This document shows, one piece after another, positions 21,217 through 32,332 of a stretch of DNA of 64,000 bases. Both the position numbers and the translations under genes were made by a program. The notes beneath the pieces are model-generated. The model was given only the letters and a program-made list of their open reading frames with translations. It had not been told where the DNA came from and did not search any database. Numbering within the stretch: the stretch's first letter is position 1; each line of letters starts with the position of its first letter. The DNA comes from Chlorophyllum brunneum (lineage: Eukaryota; Basidiomycota; Agaricomycetes; Agaricales; Agaricaceae): NCBI GenBank assembly GCA_963576785.1, contig OY756147.1:124001-188000 (forward strand). The letters run 5' to 3'.

Positions 21217-22020
21217 ATAGTGGTGTAGGTACAAAATTAGAATCAGATTGCCATGAAGCCCAATTCAAAAAGAGCATCATCTTTATCTCTAAGACCTTAT
21301 TCCCTTCTCCTAGATGCAATTTAATTGTATTTGGATTTGATTCTTTGGGAGAACTGGCTGTACGAAATGACACTCTGTACTCCATGAGACTCTCAATGGA
21401 AGCATGATTGAAAAAAGCATTTTACTCCCATAATCAATGGAACAAGTATCTACTAGTGCATGAATCAGGGTTCGAGCTGAATGATCCTAATGTTCAAAAA
21501 AATGATAGTCTACTGTTAGTAAATTGTTGCTACACTTAAAAATGAGTAGAGCCATTGTAAGAACTTGCAGAAGCCTCCCAGGCCACTTCATAAGGTCCAA
21601 AAGCAGTTTCCTCCAGTGTCTTGGCCAACTGCAGTAAGTTTGCACCAGTTATCTTGGAATGTGCCTCCCATAAAACATGTAAAGAGTAGTCTTTGAGCAA
21701 TCCGACTAAAGTGTCCTGGTCTTTTGGTGTTTGGGTCCAGGTGAGATCTGTAATAGAGGTCGTATACAAAATTGGTGGATATGGCTATGAGCACACTAGA
21801 AATGGCATAAGATGACAAAACATCACCTTTGCATAACTCCAATGCTGGAGGGGTTTTCCAGCAAAGCAAGCAGTGAAAGACATCAGAACAGACCTTTTTT
21901 TCATAATTGGTTCTATTCAAAGGTAGCAGAAAAGGTTGCATTGGTATTACCCTCCAAGGTAGCTGGTACAATTCTGTCAATCAATTTAACAACACCATCA
22001 GTCCGCTTCTGCAGATAAAT
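21217..22020. other. Unassigned stretch with a minus-strand ORF
   Basis: A 130-codon open frame at 21980-21588 (minus) and an overlapping 77-codon one have no family I recognise. A hydrophobic stretch around SSYAISSVLIAISTNFVYDL could be a membrane segment. The CpG-poor, TG-rich composition suggests a decayed gene. Nothing else is seen here. Confidence 0.3.
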
Positions 22021-22023
22021 TGG

Positions 22024-22660
22024 TCAGAAACCACAGAGTCAGACTGTAAAGCCTGGAAGTTATATTGACAGTATCGTGTACTTCAGTGGAAACAATAGCA
22101 AGCTTAACACAACTAGTTTCCCTGATGGATCAGATACATTTTATGTCAAGTTGATTATGACACCAGAGAGCCAGCTGATGATGCAAGGGAGTCAACAAGC
22201 TTTTATGGCATATCTAGTGAATTAGGGCTTCTTGTCTCAAACAGTACATAAATATGACTTGACTTTTCGGAATAATAACTGACTTCCATGTACAGGACTG
22301 GTTTGTTGAAGTTGAAGAGCTCGGAGGACCTGGATCGGTGGTTAATACTATGCCCCAGGACAACACGTCATTTGGGAACAGGAATACACTGTTCTGGATC
22401 CAGTTTTATGCTTATGTGGATAATGCTGGTGATTCATTCCCACAATCCGGATTTTCTCTCCTCGATGGTGAGTTAGGCCTGTTATGCATTATCGAGACAA
22501 AAGAAGCCAACCCTATCCTATTAGGGATGGTCAACAGTATCACAAACAATAACCCAACCAGCTGGAGTTATAGGTGAGCAACCAACACTCCAGTTAAGTA
22601 TCCTCTTATCAATTCCCTGGATAGCACCTACCCAAACTACCTCAACACTAGATTGAATAA
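22024..22660 (+). pseudogene. FAD-linked oxidase (PCMH/BBE type) C-terminal fragment
   Basis: Exon-like segments join through introns with consensus ends. Segment 1 ends ..MAYL at 22216; intron 22217-22295 (gtgaat..tacag). Segment 2 reads DWFVEVEELGGPGS, then DNTSFGNRNTLFWIQFYAYV and SGFSLLDG; intron 22468-22525. Segment 3 is MVNSITNNNPTSWSY, followed by a decayed STYPNYLNTRL-like stretch. The order matches the substrate-side C-terminal region of fungal flavin oxidases of the berberine-bridge/PCMH superfamily. The FAD-binding N-terminus is absent upstream, so this is a gene fragment. The assignment rests on motif recall, not a search. Confidence 0.6.
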
Positions 22661-23104
22661 CTGTAAGTCACACCATGTGTACAAAAGCATTGTAGACTAA
22701 CTTTGGTACTAGGGCAAATTTTGTACTTTGGTTAACACTATCAGCATCTTCAACAATTGAAGGGGGCCATGGACCTGAATAATCTGTTCCAATTTCCGAC
22801 TTCAATAGAGCTGCCATAAAGGATGAGGTAGATTGTTGGAATCTTTGGACAGGATTTGGGTTAGATAGTGAGGTAGTTGAGATGAGCCAAGGACATTAAT
22901 GTTGTATTTTGCATCCTATAATACCATATACCCAAGTAATTACTACAGATGGAGATTAAAAGAGTAAAGCACATGTACGAATATCAATCCAATTGTAGAA
23001 ATACTTCTTGCCCATATCTTAGTAATTGCTGGGGCAAGAACATGCTCAAGCAATCAGGGCAATGTTCCCAAATCCGACTATCCCTGGAAAGAAATATCCA
23101 GAAG
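22661..23104. other. No feature recognised
   Basis: AT-rich sequence without a convincing frame, repeat end or RNA gene. Short ORFs lack recognisable motifs. Confidence 0.4.
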
Positions 23105-24434
23105 CCATGTCCAGTGCACTATATTCATTACCCATGATTAAGCAATCCTTTTGGTCGCCAATCTAATGCTCTTTCTCTACAAACCCAAAGGGAATATTGT
23201 GCCTCAGCTCAAAATCAAAGACCGGTACACCAGGGCTACACATCCATCCAGCAAAAAGCAAATCCTTGACACGATACATTCAGCTAAGCCTTATCATCTT
23301 GGCATGGTGAGAGCAGCTTTCCCTGGCAAAGCCAGTCAAGGCAATAAGCATATCAAGCTCGATGTCCACCTACAAGATTATAGAGCCAATTTCATGGCTT
23401 TGAATACTCCCCAAAAGGTTCTTCATGTGACATATAATCTCTTGAAGAGTGCACTGTTCTGTTCTTGGATCAATCCCTGTAGTTCCTTACAGTTTCCACA
23501 GTCACTTGAGCTTTCCATATTGATCACCAAATCCTTTACCATGATATTAATCCATAGAACATACTAATCCGACCTGAATTGCTGGAGGATCACAGTAAGA
23601 TGTCCTTGTTGGCAACTCCCATCTTTATTGAGCATTTGCTTGATACTCTGTATGTTACAACTCATTTCACAAGTCACGATTGCTTATGGTTGGATGTAAG
23701 AAACCCAAACACAGGTCTTCCGTCCTCCTTATTGACTCTGGTTGTAACAAACTCCCCAGTTCTTCTGATCCTCCTGGAAGTGAATTTGTCATAAGTTCCA
23801 TCTGACATTGTAGGTGTTTGAGGCTAAGGTATCAATAGGGCACACCAATCTTCATCGCCTGCACTGTTCAGGTGGGGAAACCACTACTGCCTCCCAACGT
23901 AGCTTTCATTGCATTACCAGAACTCACTGATGGCATCCGTAATGCCTACAGCTCAATTCACCCACAATGTATGAAGGAGTTTGATGGTCCATATGAGGAT
24001 GTGTTTGTGTGGAAGCAAGCTCCTCCTGCTACAACTATGTGGCGACATGAACTCCATCATGATGCAGAATCTGCTGTCTGGACTTGCATCTGCTGGGGTA
24101 TCCAAGCTGCACCAGAAGAGCATATTATACATACAGACTGGGAGTCATTACTTCCCAGTTATGATGGATCTTGACAGGGATTGTTGATGCAGGATAGGTG
24201 GGAGTTGCTTTTCACTACATTTTCATCTTGCAACAAAGCTTTACATTCAGGGTATGGAGCCCTCAGGGAATTGTTTGTTCATGAACTACTTCAATGTCTG
24301 ATCCTCAATTTTGTTGTCAAGAATGACAATGTAGATTTCATGGATAAAAGGAAAGCAAGCGAGAATAGGGCAATTCAACCTGTATCATCTGTTTGTTTTG
24401 CACCCGTATCTTGCTGTAATGCACCACTGTATTA
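23105..24434 (+). pseudogene. Decayed FunK1 kinase, upstream copy
   Basis: It is homologous to the intact gene from about 25750 to 27090 (residue ~270 of that product onward). It retains intron positions, so it arose by DNA duplication rather than retroposition. Recognisable blocks: NPFGRQSNALFLYKPKGN, IKIKDRYT-like beta-3 region, QDYRANFMALNTPQK, then after intron remnants VFIEHLLDT-like sequence, PELTDGIRNAYSSIHPQCMKEF and WRHELHHDAESAVWTCICWG. The HRD loop is wrecked, DFG is altered, and several frameshifts and stops are present. CpGs of the intact copy are mostly TG or CA. Confidence 0.85.
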
Positions 24435-24877
24435 GTTGGCCTGTAATATCATGTGAGGAGATCAATGAGGAGTAGGGGTACCTGCATGAGGCTGACGTCA
24501 GTATCATGGTTCTCGGATGCAGCAGAACAACTACATCGTTTACGTGCTGGCACTCTGGCCTTCACACTACCTTTTCCTTAGATATGGTTGTTTGCTAGTC
24601 CAATTGTTCGTTTAGCCAGGGCTGTAGGCACTTGTCTACCTGTTGAAATACTGGCTGCGATAAATTTCATTCTTAATTGTCTCTTTAATAATTGAATTCT
24701 TTTGTTGATTATGATCGTAGTAGCGGTGATGAGGAGAGGCAGTGTGTATTTTTAAGGCTGTGTATCCATTCGATCATGTCCGAACCCGATCATAACATTG
24801 ATCATGTGATGCTAGTCCGTCACGTGCAGTGCCAGTATATGTTCTGCACTGAATTGCTGTTGTCTCCTGTGGCCACG

Positions 24878-27450
24878 ATGTCTACAAGCGCTACTGCACC
24901 CGCTGAAAACTCACCTATTGACACACTTGCGGCAATGTATTACTGGCACGATCGCGAAACGGTTGCTGCTAATCTACCTCCTATCCGCAGTATCGCGCTC
25001 GATGCATTCTATCAGCTTATTGGAAGTGAGCCGCCAACGTCTTTGCACGAGCAAGGGGAAACGGACGGGCAACCAGAAGGCCAGAAACCAAGGAGGGAGA
25101 AGAAAGACGAAGAGCAGGCAACAAAGAAGCCTGCAACGTTTGGATCAGTGACGGCGTTTATGAGTGTCGTGAACGGTATCTTGGACGAGTTCGAGGTGAA
25201 AAGTACGTCACAACTCTATTGACCGATGTGAAAGATGAATTTATTCTTACTGTGCTGTAGATATCGAGTTCCATGCCCGTGGTAACAATTCCTTAGCTGA
25301 CCACCCCACCACCACGCTCTCCAGGCCAGATATCGTGGCTTGCCACAAAAATTTCCCCCTAGTTGAAGCTAATGGGAAGTATCATTGGGGCTCCGTTGAA
25401 ATGGCGATCGAATACCGCTCTGCTGGCCGCACCCGCCAGCAGCGCATTGACCAAGCTATTACCTACACCGCATATCTCCTCGAGGCTCGACCGGACCTCA
25501 TTTCAGCACTTGGCCTTCTCGTCAACGATAATGACCTCGTCTTCCTCGTATGCAATGCGTACGAGATCAGGAAACTCGAGCTTTCGAAGCAGGAGGATTA
25601 TGTCCCACTGCTAACCGCTGTTGTAAAGTACCTTAACGATGGCCAAGGCGCCAATCGTGATAAAACCTTATCGAGGACACTGAGCAACAAAGGCCCCGCG
25701 GAACACATTGCCTTCGATGTAGATGTCGCCGGAACGCAATACCGGGCGTGTCGTCTTCATTACTCGTGTGATCCCTTTGGTCGTCGGTCCAATATCTTTG
25801 TGTACAGTCCTCCTGGCACGGTCGTGGTTGAGCTCGTAATTAAAGACCAGTACGTCAGGCTTGCGCGTCGATTGACCGAGGGGGAAATACTCGCAAAGAT
25901 ACACTCGGGTGGACCATATCCTGGCGTGGTCAGAGCCCTGTCCTGTTCTGAGGTTCAAGGGACGCTCTGCGGCAATCGCGTCAAGACCCGTATTCCCCAA
26001 CAAGATTACGGTACCGAATTTATGGGTTTGAATACCCCGCGAAAGCTCCTTTTTGCGATATATGATCTTTTAGAGGGTAAGGGTTTAGTTATGGATTGAT
26101 ACCTATCCTCACGTTTTCTATAGTCACTCGGGGTCTCTACAATGATCTCAACATTCTTCACCGTGACATTAGCCCATGGAACGTCGTGATCCGTCCTGAA
26201 TTTCCGGGAAACGGGATACAGACCTCCGCAACGGCGTCTCCCGTCTTCATTGAGCATTTGCTTGATAATGAGTATGTCGTAACATATTTCACGATATGCA
26301 GTTGACTTCAGCTGCGCGTAGCGAACCGAAACACAAAACTTCTATCTTTCTTATCGACTTTGGTTATAGTAAAATGCTCGACCATCCCCAGCCTTCCGGG
26401 GACGGGCGTACGGTAGGCCTCATCTTACTTTATCATAATGTCGCGCTAAAAGCGTAAGTAGGGCACACCGATGTTCATTGCTCGGGCTGTTCAAGCGGGG
26501 AAACCATTACCGCCTTCTAGATTACCTTTTACTCCCTTGCCGAGGCTCGCTGATGGCATCCGTGATGCCTACAGCTCAATTCACCCGCAACGTATGAAGG
26601 AGTTTGATGGCCCATATGAAGATGAGTCTGTGCGGAAGCATGCCCCTCCCGCTACAACTACGTGGCGACATGAACTCCGTCATGATGCAGAATCTGCTGT
26701 CTGGACTTGCTTCTGCTGGGGTATTCAAGCTGCGCCAGAGGGTGCGCCAAAAGAGCCCATTTTACGTACAGACTGGGAGTCATTACTTCCCAACTATGAT
26801 GGATCTCGACAGGGTTTGCCAACGCAGGATAGGCGGGAGTCGCTTCTCTATACGTTTTCATCTCGCGACAAAGTTTTACATTCCGGGTATGAAGCCCTCG
26901 GGAAACTGTTCGGAGGGATGGCAGAGGCAATAATCACGGACTACCACTGGGCTCAGGACTCCAACCGGCAAAAACCGGAATACGTTCATGAACTCCTTCA
27001 ACGTCTGATCCTCAATTTTGTTATCGAGAATAAAGATGCGGATTTCATGGACAAGGAGAAAGCGAGCGAGCATAGGTCCGTCAAGCCTGGACCCAGTGCC
27101 ATTTTCTTATCACCATCCGAGAGTGAATCTCGTCGTAGTGCAACATTCCGTTCGTCGCGATCCAGCCAGGGCACGAAGCGGAAAGCTCCTGAAGTCGGCT
27201 CCGCGCCGCCGTCCGAGCACACCAATAGGGAAGAGGACAAGGAGGATCAAGGAGCCGACAATGACAAGAATGACAAGAATGAGGATGATGAGAATTATAA
27301 TGAAGAGGGGGAGGATGGTAAGCATGATGATGAGGCAAAGCACGGGGAGCAGGATGGGGAGGGTCACCCGGTACGTATTTCTGCAACCTATTACATCCAT
27401 CTATGACCTCACGAATTTCTTGCTAGACGAAGAAAGCTCGTACGGAGTAA
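24878..27450 (+). CDS. Fungal-type protein kinase (FunK1), spliced, intact
   Basis: Proposed exons are 24878-25202, 25261-26076, 26124-26271, 26322-26412, 26462-27370 and 27427-27450. All introns are GT..AG of 47-58 bp, and together the exons give 770 codons plus stop with no interruption. Kinase landmarks: VVELVIKDQY (beta-3 Lys), an EGEILAKIHSG alpha-C region, HRDISPWNVVI (catalytic loop), FLIDFGYSK (DFG) and GTPMFIAR (activation/P+1). These are followed by the FunK1-typical WRHELRHDAESAVW block. The C-terminus is a Ser-rich linker, a KRKAPE basic patch, a long acidic tract and a tiny last exon ending KKARTE, a common FunK1 ending and possible nuclear signal. FunK1 kinases are expanded in mushrooms; their substrates are largely unknown. 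The start at 24878 (accATGt-like context) is preferred over in-frame ATGs at 24692 and 24777, but this is a choice. It is CpG-rich compared with everything around it. Confidence 0.88.
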
Positions 27451-27664
27451 TAATACGGCTATATTCAAATGTCTGTCTGCCTCGTACATGTTTAGATATG
27501 TACAGGACGTACCATTAGTTGATATCTTAATAATATTGGAACAACGCCCACGACAAAGCACCCTTGAACATTCAGCATGCCACGGCTTAGGTTACCATGC
27601 CCAGGGAGGTGGTCTCCTAAGGCAGACACATATGTAGTACGCCTTATACCCATATGCAGGGCCA
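27451..27664. other. 3' flank of the FunK1 gene
   Basis: This holds the probable 3' UTR and spacer. An AATAAT-type signal occurs near 27530. No gene is seen. Confidence 0.35.
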
Positions 27665-29005
27665 GAGGGGCATGTCTGGTGCACTATATTCATTACCCAC
27701 GATCAAGGGATCCTTTGGGTCGCCGATCTAATGTTCTTTTTCTACAATCCCAAAGGAAATATCGTCTCGTAATCAAAGACCAGTATGCCAGAACCATGTG
27801 TCCATCCAGTGAAAAGCAAATCTTCGACATGACACATTCACCCGAGCCTTATCTTGGCACCGTGGGGGAAGTCAAAGGCAATAACCGTATCAAGCTCTGT
27901 AGTGGCTTACAAGATTATAGGACCAATTTCATGGCCTTGGATACTCCCCAAAAGGTTCTTCATATGACATATGATCTCTTGGAGGGTGTGCTGTTCTGTT
28001 CTTGGATCAATCCCTGTAATCTCTTACAGTTTCCACAGTCACTCGAGCTCTCTACATTGATCACCAAATCCTTCACCGTGATATTAATCCGTGGAAAATA
28101 CTAATCCAACCTGAATTGCTGGAGGATTACACTGAGATGTCCTCACTGGCAACCCCCATCTTTATTGAGCATTTGCTTGATACTCAGTATATTACAACTC
28201 ATTTCACAAGTCACGATTGCTTACGGTTGGATATAGGAAACCCAAACACAGGTCTTCCATCCTCCTTATTGACTCTGGTTGTAGCAAAATCCCTGGTTCT
28301 TCTGATCCTCCTGGAAGTGTCATAAATTCCATCTGATGTCATAGGTGTTTGAGACTATAGGGCACACCAATCTTCATTGCCCATGCTGTTCATGTGGGGA
28401 AACTGCTACTGCCTTCTAGAGTAGCTTTTACTGCCTTGCCAAAGCTCACTAATGGCATCCGTGATGCCTACAGCTCAATTCATCCACAATGTATGAAGGA
28501 GTTTGATGGTCCATATGAAGATGAGTTTATACGGAAGAACACTTCTTCTGCTACAACTATATGGTGACACAAACTCTGTCACAATGCAGAATCTGCTGTC
28601 TGGACTTGCATCTGCTAGGGTATCCAAGCTGCACTAGAGGGTGCACCAGAAGAGTCTATTATACATACACACTGGGAGTCATTACTTCCCAGCTATGTTG
28701 GATCTTGACAGGGATTGCCAATGCAGGATAACTAGGAGTTGCTTCTCTATACATTTTCACGTTGTGTACAGGTTCTACATTCCAGATATAGAGCCCTTGG
28801 GGATCTGTTCAGAGAAATGGCAGATGGGATCACCCCAGATTACCACTGGGCTCAGGACTCTAATTGGCAAAAACCGGAATACATTCATGAACTACTTCAA
28901 TGTCTGATCCTCAATTTTGTCTTCGAGAACAAAGATGCAGATTTCATGGATAAAAGGAAGGCAAGTGAGCATAGGTTCCCTTCAGCCCTGTCACCCTACC
29001 TATAG
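27665..29005 (+). pseudogene. Decayed FunK1 kinase, downstream copy
   Basis: A second broken copy starting at almost the same point as the upstream one (gtgcactatattcattaccc) and ending just past ENKDADFMDKRKASEH. Blocks include DPLGRRSNVLF, LVIKDQYAR, LQDYRTNFMALDTPQK, the region after the HRD loop, and DYHWAQDSNWQKPEYIHELLQ. HRD is lost and DFG is read as DSG. Intron remnants are retained. It resembles the upstream broken copy more than the intact gene, for example LDTPQKVLHMTYDLLEG against LNTPQKVLHVTYNLLKS. Confidence 0.85.
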
Positions 29006-29405
29006 TAATGCTGAGTGTGACTATCTGGTACATATTTTTGGTTGTCGGGTATCATTCAAAATGACCTTTGTTAATCAGTGGATAGTTTTGATAAATATTA
29101 CAGGGCCCCATCAGAACGAAACCTCAGTGGGCTGGACTGAGTTTGTTGTAATCTCTTGGACATGACCAGTTTGGAAAGATACCCTAGTTGCTATAAATTG
29201 CTCCCTGTGTTGTTGAAGTGGATGTATATTAGATAACGCGTTATCCAAGAGACAGACTCATTATACTATGCATTAAATTTTGGAACCAGTCATATATCCC
29301 ATAATGTTATAGCATTTACTGCAAACAAGAATAATTAAAAAAACCAGTTGGAGATGACTAAATGAAGATGCACATAAAAAATGAATGCCAATCATCCAAA
29401 ACCTT
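29006..29405. other. No feature recognised
   Basis: Intergenic sequence between the kinase remnant and the Dap1-like fragment. No frame or repeat could be supported. Confidence 0.4.
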
Positions 29406-29651
29406 CTATTGCTTCTCGCTTAACATGCTATAATTGTCACTTCCATTGAACTGTTTAAGTTCCTCTGCAGTAAGCAAGTCATCTTTGGGAGGGGCAAGAT
29501 CATTTCCTGGTGGCTGCATTACAGATTTTGCAGGTTTTGTTGAGCCCTTTCCAGGTACTAAAGATATCCATGTACATGGATAGTAGTGATATGCCAGGAA
29601 GGCAGCAGTAATTGTGAGTATATCAAGGACATAGAAAAACTGCCTCAGCAT
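29406..29651 (-). pseudogene. Dap1/MAPR-like N-terminal fragment
   Basis: 81 codons: an N-terminal hydrophobic anchor (FFYVLDILTITAAFLAYHYY), a linker, then PPKDDLLTAEELKQFNGSDN. This is how membrane-associated, haem-binding cytochrome b5-like proteins (MAPR/Dap1) begin just before the b5 fold. The haem-binding domain is missing: the frame ends ten codons later with NYSMLSEKQ. It is therefore a first-exon fragment or a gene cut by rearrangement. A search with the first 70 residues would test this. Confidence 0.5.
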
Positions 29652-30005
29652 TTTCCATTTGGGGAGTTCTCAATGTCCTGCCATAATGGACCTTGTCACC
29701 ACTGCATTGATTGGGAAAGCAACTCATTTTGAGAAGGTTCACTTCAAGGTTTTCCTATAGGTTCATACATATCGAAGTGAGGTGAAATTCCTTTTTACAC
29801 TCGCAATCTCACAAAGCCTCTCTTTGTCTGCTTGAGCCCTAAGACATGAATACTAGTACAAATTCAGGAGATCTAAGACCATAACAAATATCCCTCTTCA
29901 AGCTTTCAATCTTTGTCTGGAAATGTTGAGGACTCAGATGATCAAGTCGGAGATCTAGGAGATGTGGAGGACTTGGATGATCCAGTCAAAGATCCAGGAG
30001 ATGGT
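29652..30005. other. Flank left of the G2 LTR
   Basis: No gene seen. A short imperfect tandem (gatctaggagatgtggaggacttggatga / gatccaggagatgg) occurs at 29950-30004, next to the LTR. Confidence 0.4.
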
Positions 30006-30283
30006 TGTTAACTGTTGAATAGGGTTGCTCAAATGTAGCAAGTGAGCAAAACTATAGAATTCCAAACTAGAGATACTGTTATATTTGTTGAAGTATTTAT
30101 ATAGTTTTATCAGAGATAGGAAAAAAAGGAAATATCAACAGGACTAGAGCATAGAGGAGTCATGAAGTCATTGACAAGTCATAGGAAAGGATACAAGTCA
30201 TCATAGGGTCATAAACAAGTCAGGAGTGGAGAGAAGTAGAGAAGAAAAGAAATTGGGGTAGGGTACAGGGTATATTGGTAACA
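30006..30283 (-). repeat. G2 3' LTR (copy C)
   Basis: 278 bp, TGTTAAC to GGTAACA. It carries a 19 bp internal addition (catagggtcataaacaagt-like, about 30205-30225) absent from copy D. A purine-rich tract (aggaagga) precedes it on the minus strand near 30295, as expected for a polypurine tract. Confidence 0.88.
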
Positions 30284-30328
30284 TAACATCCTTCCTACAT
30301 TCAAAGTTATGTATATGAGAAAATGTTC

Positions 30329-30963
30329 TTAAGAACCATAGGGTTCTCCAGTCATATTGGCCATGGCTACATCATCGTAGATATTGTCATAGTTGTCTTG
30401 AACAAAGGGGGTAGATTGGTGAGAAGGGAATTTGGCATCTTCAAGGTCTTGTTTTTCTTCTTTGGTAATTCTGTCATATTTACAGTAGTTAGAAATATGA
30501 CCTGGAGTGTAGGTATCGCAATGTTTGCAGCAGTATTTAGGGCAATTCATGATTTGGTGTGAAGGTTTTTGTTTATGACAGATAGAACAGTGATAAGCTG
30601 GACAGTCAAGACAATAATGTCCAGGGAAGAAATTCATGCAGATGGAGCATTGAAAGAATTGGCAGTTGAGAGAGTAGTAGCTGAATCATGGGCATTGGTA
30701 GTATCAGGCTGATGCTCAAGACAAGTTGGTATGGGTAGTGGGGGTGGTGAGATATTTGGGTAGCTGTTTAGTTCTAGGCTTTGAAGGTCCAGGTGTCTTC
30801 TAGGATTGGGTGGGAGGATGGGGAATGGGTACTGTGGAGTGGGTGGACTTTTGGGCAAGTTGTTTGGGGCATAGCTGAGGTTTTCCATCATGGAAAAGGT
30901 CCTTAATAGCAACTCCAGCTCTGCAAGATTTGAGGCTTCTCTTATAATATTTAATGTTATCAA
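30329..30963 (-). pseudogene. G2 3' ORF with three CX2CX6HX4C knuckles
   Basis: The final part (30685-30329) reads through three consecutive Cys/His units, each C-x2-C-x6-H-x4-C: CSICMNFFPGHYCLDC, CSICHKQKPSHQIMNC and CKHCDTYTPGHISNYC. An acidic tail ending GEPYGS follows. A Pro-rich frame (30963-30634) precedes it in another phase, so a shift separates them. Retroviral knuckles have x4 before the His; here it is x6 in all three. Position just before the 3' LTR makes it a third ORF after pol. Nucleic-acid binding is inferred from the motif class. Confidence 0.65.
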
Positions 30964-32156
30964 TAAGTCCTGGAATCAAATTTTGATGATGTCAGATGAG
31001 TTGTTGGTTAAATACAAGATCAAGGAGATTAGCTCTTTGATTATTTGTATGCAAGAAATACAGGTCTCAAATAACATTACTGGTTATTGAGAGGAATTCT
31101 GAAAGGTCCTCATCAGATATAGATGATAAGTCATCTGCATTTGTTGTTGAACAGCACAGTATCTATGCAGTGACAGATGGATAATCTGACTTACTGATAA
31201 GGGGGTTAGTGAATGGTTGAGTTACTAAGTAGAGTTGCTGAGAGAGTTGAGTAGAGTAAGGTAGAAATTGAGTAGATTGTCTAAAGAAATAATAGGGAAT
31301 ACATGCTACTATATATACTAATTGTCCAGGTAGCAAACCCTAGGACCTACAGGTAATAATAGGTTTAAGAGTCCCTTGAAACACTGTGATTGCTCCAGTA
31401 GCATAATTGGAGTGACAGTAATCAGTCAGCTTATGAAATACATGAGGAGAAGGTGCATAATGTGAGTCAGAGAATGCAACCTTGATGTCAAATATTGGAT
31501 GAATAATATAGTGAAGAGCTAGTCACATGGAATGCAGCTTGTAAGTGCAAATGACAATATTTGTAGAGTCAGGTTGTATCCCCTGGTTATCTTGTTGGTG
31601 GTTCTGTCAATGTCTACTGATAGAAGAGTAGTCATCATCAGATTGAATGCCAGGGTGACAGTTCAAGGTGGATGGATTGGCATAGATTAGGGTTGGGAGA
31701 GACTTGGAGATGGACTTGGGGTTTTTGGTATGGTGGAGTCAATATCTGATATAGGATAGGTGAGTCTTGAAGATACTGATTTATGAGACTCAGAAATTTT
31801 CTCTCACTTGAGGAAGGGATTGGTGGATCAGTTGGGATCCAAGGACAGCTGGTAGGTTAATACTTGTGGAGGATGGATGGACTGGGAGACAGTGAATGTG
31901 TGAGGTTCCTTAGATATTGGTCTTGTGAAGTTGAGAGATAAGGGGATCTCCAGACTAGTAAGGGATGTGGCAATGGCAAGTTTTGCTGCATGTTCTGATT
32001 GTCTGTTATTCCTGAGGGTTCAGGTGTCCTAATAGATATCATTTCATTGTTGGTTGGTAAGGTTGCTAATAGTTTGAGAGAGTGAACTTGAGGTAAGGTG
32101 AAGTCTAGTGAACTCAATGTCAGGCCAGTTGAGTCCTGTTGGGGAGACTGATTGTT
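30964..32156 (-). pseudogene. G2 3' region, Ser/Pro-rich remnant
   Basis: This is the stretch between chromodomain and knuckle ORF. The best frame (32156-31857) is rich in Ser, Pro, Leu and Asn without a recognised domain. It continues on the other side of the LINE at 36765. Stops are frequent. Confidence 0.5.
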
Positions 32157-32332
32157 GTCAATTCTGGAAGAAGCGATTCGACCACGACTGGCATGCAAAC
32201 AAAGCACTTGAATTAAGAGCCAACAAAGGAGTTCCACCACCTCCCTCCTCATCATCCCCAGCTAGTTGAAGCCAGACTAACCCCCCTCAATGAATAATAT
32301 CCCCAACGATCAAGACAGGCCTCCTGAGTGAG

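Noticed and set aside
21588..21980. Membrane protein of a named fungal DUF family
   Set aside because: Only a weak hydrophobic stretch supports it. The motif evidence is insufficient for a family call.
24692..25222. Separate gene upstream of the kinase
   Set aside because: Its phase joins the kinase frame across a 58 bp GT-AG intron (25203-25260). It is the first exon of the same gene.
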